The notes beneath the pieces were generated by a model, which did not search any database, had not been told where the DNA came from, and saw nothing but the letters and a program-made list of their open reading frames with translations. From contig JAQVUQ010000151.1 of the NCBI GenBank assembly GCA_028699365.1, forward strand, positions 1 to 6,847: DNA of 6,847 bases, written 5' to 3'. The translations under genes were made by a program, and so were the position numbers. How positions within the stretch are numbered: the stretch's first letter is position 1; each line of letters starts with the position of its first letter. Of the stretch, positions 5,133 to 6,847 are shown in pieces. The stretch is from UBA5359 sp028699365 [NCBI: bacterium] (lineage in GTDB: Bacteria > UBP13 > UBA5359).

Positions 5133-6847
5133 ACTAACCTGCCCGATGTGGTCCCGGTCAGGGTCTGACGGGGCGATAAAAGCCGGAGACTGTTTTCATT
5201 CGCCTGGCCGTCATCCACACCGTTATCAGGCTCGAGAGTTTGCCTAATTATACCACGACGCCCATCATCTTCCAAAGAAGCATCCGGGGAAGCCTCTATA
5301 CGGAGACGCCGGACACCCGTAACGGATGAGATAGTATAACTGTTCTCCCGCAACATATCTATACGTTTGCCGTCAGCGTCCACCAGGAAGAGTCCTGACG
5401 GCTTCTGCCCGGATGAGGAGATATCCCAGGAAAGCGTTACCACTCCCCCTCCAGGCACGCCGGTGCCGTTCAGCAGAATCTCCCAGGTCTGAGAAGCGCC
5501 GGAGGCATTCAGCCTGGACGATAATCGCCCGTTGCCGGTGGTATCGCTCCTGATATCGCTATCCATAAGAGCTTCGACACCCTTCCGGGTGCCGATGATC
5601 CCCAGGTAGAGCATGTCCTTCAGCGCCGGAGGCTTCAATATCCTGAGTTCTCCTGCCACTCCCTCTCCGGCCACACCCAGCCTGGCACCGTCGCTCTGCC
5701 CGGATGATCCGGTAGCCGTAATTTCCATGGACCAGGAGGACAGGTTGACCCTTGGCAGAGGCAGACGTCGCGGCGAAACCACCGGGCGAACACCCGTTGC
5801 GATCACAGCCGCAGATGAAGCGGATACCGGCGCCGGGAAGATCAGTTCCGCCGATACATCCGCATGTATCCAATAGCCCAGCCAGGGCTGCAGGGAGGCG
5901 GTGGCTCCGCCTGAAGGCGCCACCAGGTTATACTGGCCTCCGGCGTAGTACCAACCGTAATTCTCCACCCAGCCGGCGGAGGCGGCAGAGGCAATGGTCC
6001 TGGTAACGGAACCTTGTTTCACCAGAAGGGAACTCCAGGGCAAAGTATAGTTATACGGCAGGCCTATCTGATTCCAGCCGGGGTTCAGAGTTACCGAATA
6101 AGCATCCGTAATCAGGCTGCCGGCAGCAGTTATATCCCTGGGAGAGGTCAGCTTGATCCAGTATCCGATACCCGGCTGGACCGATTGCAGGGAAGAACCG
6201 CCGCTGTAATAGTCGTAGCTGCCGCTGACAGGATCCCACCAGGCCATATCCTCTCCCGCTCCCAGCAACAGCAGGCGGGTGGTATCAGGATCGGACGGCT
6301 GATAAGGGAAAGAGATCAGGCTTATGCCGGCAGGGAACCGATATGTCAGGGGAGGATCGACAACCAGCGAAAGCTGCTTGTCGGCAGTGGCAGCGGGTGA
6401 GGCTGCGTCCCTGACCCTGACGGTGAAACCGTAGGTGCCGGCCGACACGGGTGTACCCGATAAGACGCCTTCCGAGGAGAGAGACATCCCCCCCGGCAAG
6501 CTGCCGGATACCATCGACCATGTGTAAGGCTTGGTGCCACCGGAAGCCGATAAAGTCTGTTCATATGCCATCCCTTCCGTAGCATGCGGTAGAGATGACG
6601 TAGTTACAGCCAATGGCGCTCCGGGTATAGCCTGCAAAGCAGCCGGAGCATTTATTAATCCGTATCCGGAAGCATCATCCGGCCCCGAGGCAGCTATATC
6701 CAGCGCGGTCGTTTCCAGAGCCGTTTTTACCTGCGCCGGAGTAAGAGCAGGATTGCGTGACAGCATCAATGCTGCCAGGCCGGCTACATGCGGCGTGGCC
6801 ATGGAAGTGCCGGATAGTTGGTAATAGGTCCCTGACAGATATGTGCT
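5126..6847 (-). CDS. Secreted subtilisin-like (S8) protease with Ig-like and duplicated C-terminal modules, 5' end cut by window
   Basis: Extracellular or cell-surface serine protease; only its last 573 residues are here, open at the 5' edge. The first visible residues include GTSMATPHVAGLAALML, the S8 catalytic-serine motif (Ser15 of the visible part, codon 6805-6803), and the S8 domain ends near visible residue 77. The catalytic Asp and His must lie upstream of base 6847. Next is a He_PIG-type Ig-like domain (about 78-163: GMAYEQTLSASGG, PYTWS, LPGGMSLSSEGVLSGTP, GTYGFTVRVRD). Two related aromatic-rich modules ending in GYWI follow (about 170-233 and 251-332), then a Ser/Gly-rich beta domain (about 365-519) with VTLSWD and LFLVDADGKRIDML near its end. 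A polar 54-residue tail closes the protein. No C-terminal membrane helix or recognisable sorting signal is seen. The tandem modules may bind carbohydrate or cell wall, but that is a guess. Confidence 0.9.
   Translation of the reverse strand, partial: STYLSGTYYQLSGTSMATPHVAGLAALMLSRNPALTPAQVKTALETTALDIAASGPDDASGYGLINAPAALQAIPGAPLAVTTSSLPHATEGMAYEQTLSASGGTKPYTWSMVSGSLPGGMSLSSEGVLSGTPVSAGTYGFTVRVRDAASPAATADKQLSLVVDPPLTYRFPAGISLISFPYQPSDPDTTRLLLLGAGEDMAWWDPVSGSYDYYSGGSSLQSVQPGIGYWIKLTSPRDITAAGSLITDAYSVTLNPGWNQIGLPYNYTLPWSSLLVKQGSVTRTIASAASAGWVENYGWYYAGGQYNLVAPSGGATASLQPWLGYWIHADVSAELIFPAPVSASSAAVIATGVRPVVSPRRLPLPRVNLSSWSMEITATGSSGQSDGARLGVAGEGVAGELRILKPPALKDMLYLGIIGTRKGVEALMDSDIRSDTTGNGRLSSRLNASGASQTWEILLNGTGVPGGGVVTLSWDISSSGQKPSGLFLVDADGKRIDMLRENSYTISSVTGVRRLRIEASPDASLEDDGRRGIIRQTLEPDNGVDDGQANENSLRLLSPRQTLTGTTSGRLVR
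5852..6097 (-). repeat. Aromatic-rich GYWI module, copy 2 (protein-level repeat in the S8 protease)
   Basis: Encodes about 82 residues beginning LNPGWNQIGLPYNYTLPW and ending LQPWLGYWIHADVS, with WYYAGGQYNLV in the centre. It shares the GWN...LPY opening, YYxGG centre and QPxxGYWI ending with copy 1 but is longer in the middle. From memory, similar modules recur in tandem in environmental secreted proteins; I cannot give a family accession. Confidence 0.6.
6149..6340 (-). repeat. Aromatic-rich GYWI module, copy 1 (protein-level repeat in the S8 protease)
   Basis: Encodes about 64 residues beginning FPAGISLISFPYQPSD and ending VQPGIGYWIKLTSP, with a DYYSGGSSLQS segment in the middle. It aligns by eye with copy 2 at its start (xPxGxxxIxxPY), its centre (YYxGG) and its end (QPxxGYWI). 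The two copies are strongly diverged, so this is an old duplication. Confidence 0.6.
6359..6616 (-). other. He_PIG (putative Ig-like) domain within the S8 protease
   Basis: Region encoding visible residues about 78-163. It has the characteristic order: a G-x-x-Y strand (EGMAYEQTLSASGG), PYTWSMVSGSLPGGMSLS, GVLSGTPVSAGTYGFTVRVRDA, then a closing strand ending LSLVVDPP. This beta-sandwich is common in secreted multidomain bacterial proteins and is usually a spacer or adhesion module. Confidence 0.8.

Overview
All recognisable genes in this window lie on the minus strand, so the window reads right to left as a cell-envelope and cell-division block: a secreted subtilisin-like protease (5' end outside the window), a 41-residue lipoprotein, ftsE, ftsX, an EnvC-like M23 peptidoglycan hydrolase, a CtpA-type S41 protease, and a divergent polysaccharide deacetylase (YibQ/DUF610 type, 3' end outside the window). 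Both ends of the window cut through genes. No RNA gene, insertion sequence, CRISPR array or convincing intrinsic terminator was seen.

The organism is a bacterium and very probably a diderm: there is a lipobox lipoprotein, an EnvC-type periplasmic hydrolase beside ftsEX, and a YibQ-type deacetylase. From memory, the order ftsE-ftsX-M23-ctpA-deacetylase is common in Desulfuromonadota/Geobacter-like genomes and also occurs in some other diderm phyla. The Ig-like and GWN/GYWI-type modules of the protease are typical of environmental and candidate-phylum secretomes. I therefore leave the phylum open.

Layout, in the direction of transcription. 6847-5126: C-terminal 573 residues of an S8 protease, with the catalytic-Ser motif at the window edge, then a He_PIG domain, two copies of an aromatic-rich module, a beta-rich domain and a polar tail. 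5117-4992: a very short Gly/Pro-rich lipoprotein whose ribosome-binding site overlaps the protease stop. 4991-4849: a 143-bp non-coding gap containing a long nested inverted repeat. 4848-4162 ftsE (TTG start), 4172-3279 ftsX (GTG start, 11-bp overlap), 3267-2125 envC-like, 2100-853 ctpA, 825-1 deacetylase (TTG start). Gaps after ftsE are 11-27 bp or overlaps, so ftsE to deacetylase is almost certainly one operon; whether it also has its own promoter in the 143-bp gap is not settled.

Likely joint function: FtsEX forms an ATP-driven inner-membrane complex that activates the periplasmic coiled-coil/LytM protein encoded next to it, splitting septal peptidoglycan during division. CtpA-type proteases in other bacteria process or degrade peptidoglycan hydrolases and their regulators, which would supply a proteolytic brake. 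The deacetylase family is presumed to act on envelope glycans but its substrate is not established. Nothing here amounts to a clearly new system. The points most worth following are the tiny lipoprotein, the inverted repeat before ftsE and the duplicated module in the protease.
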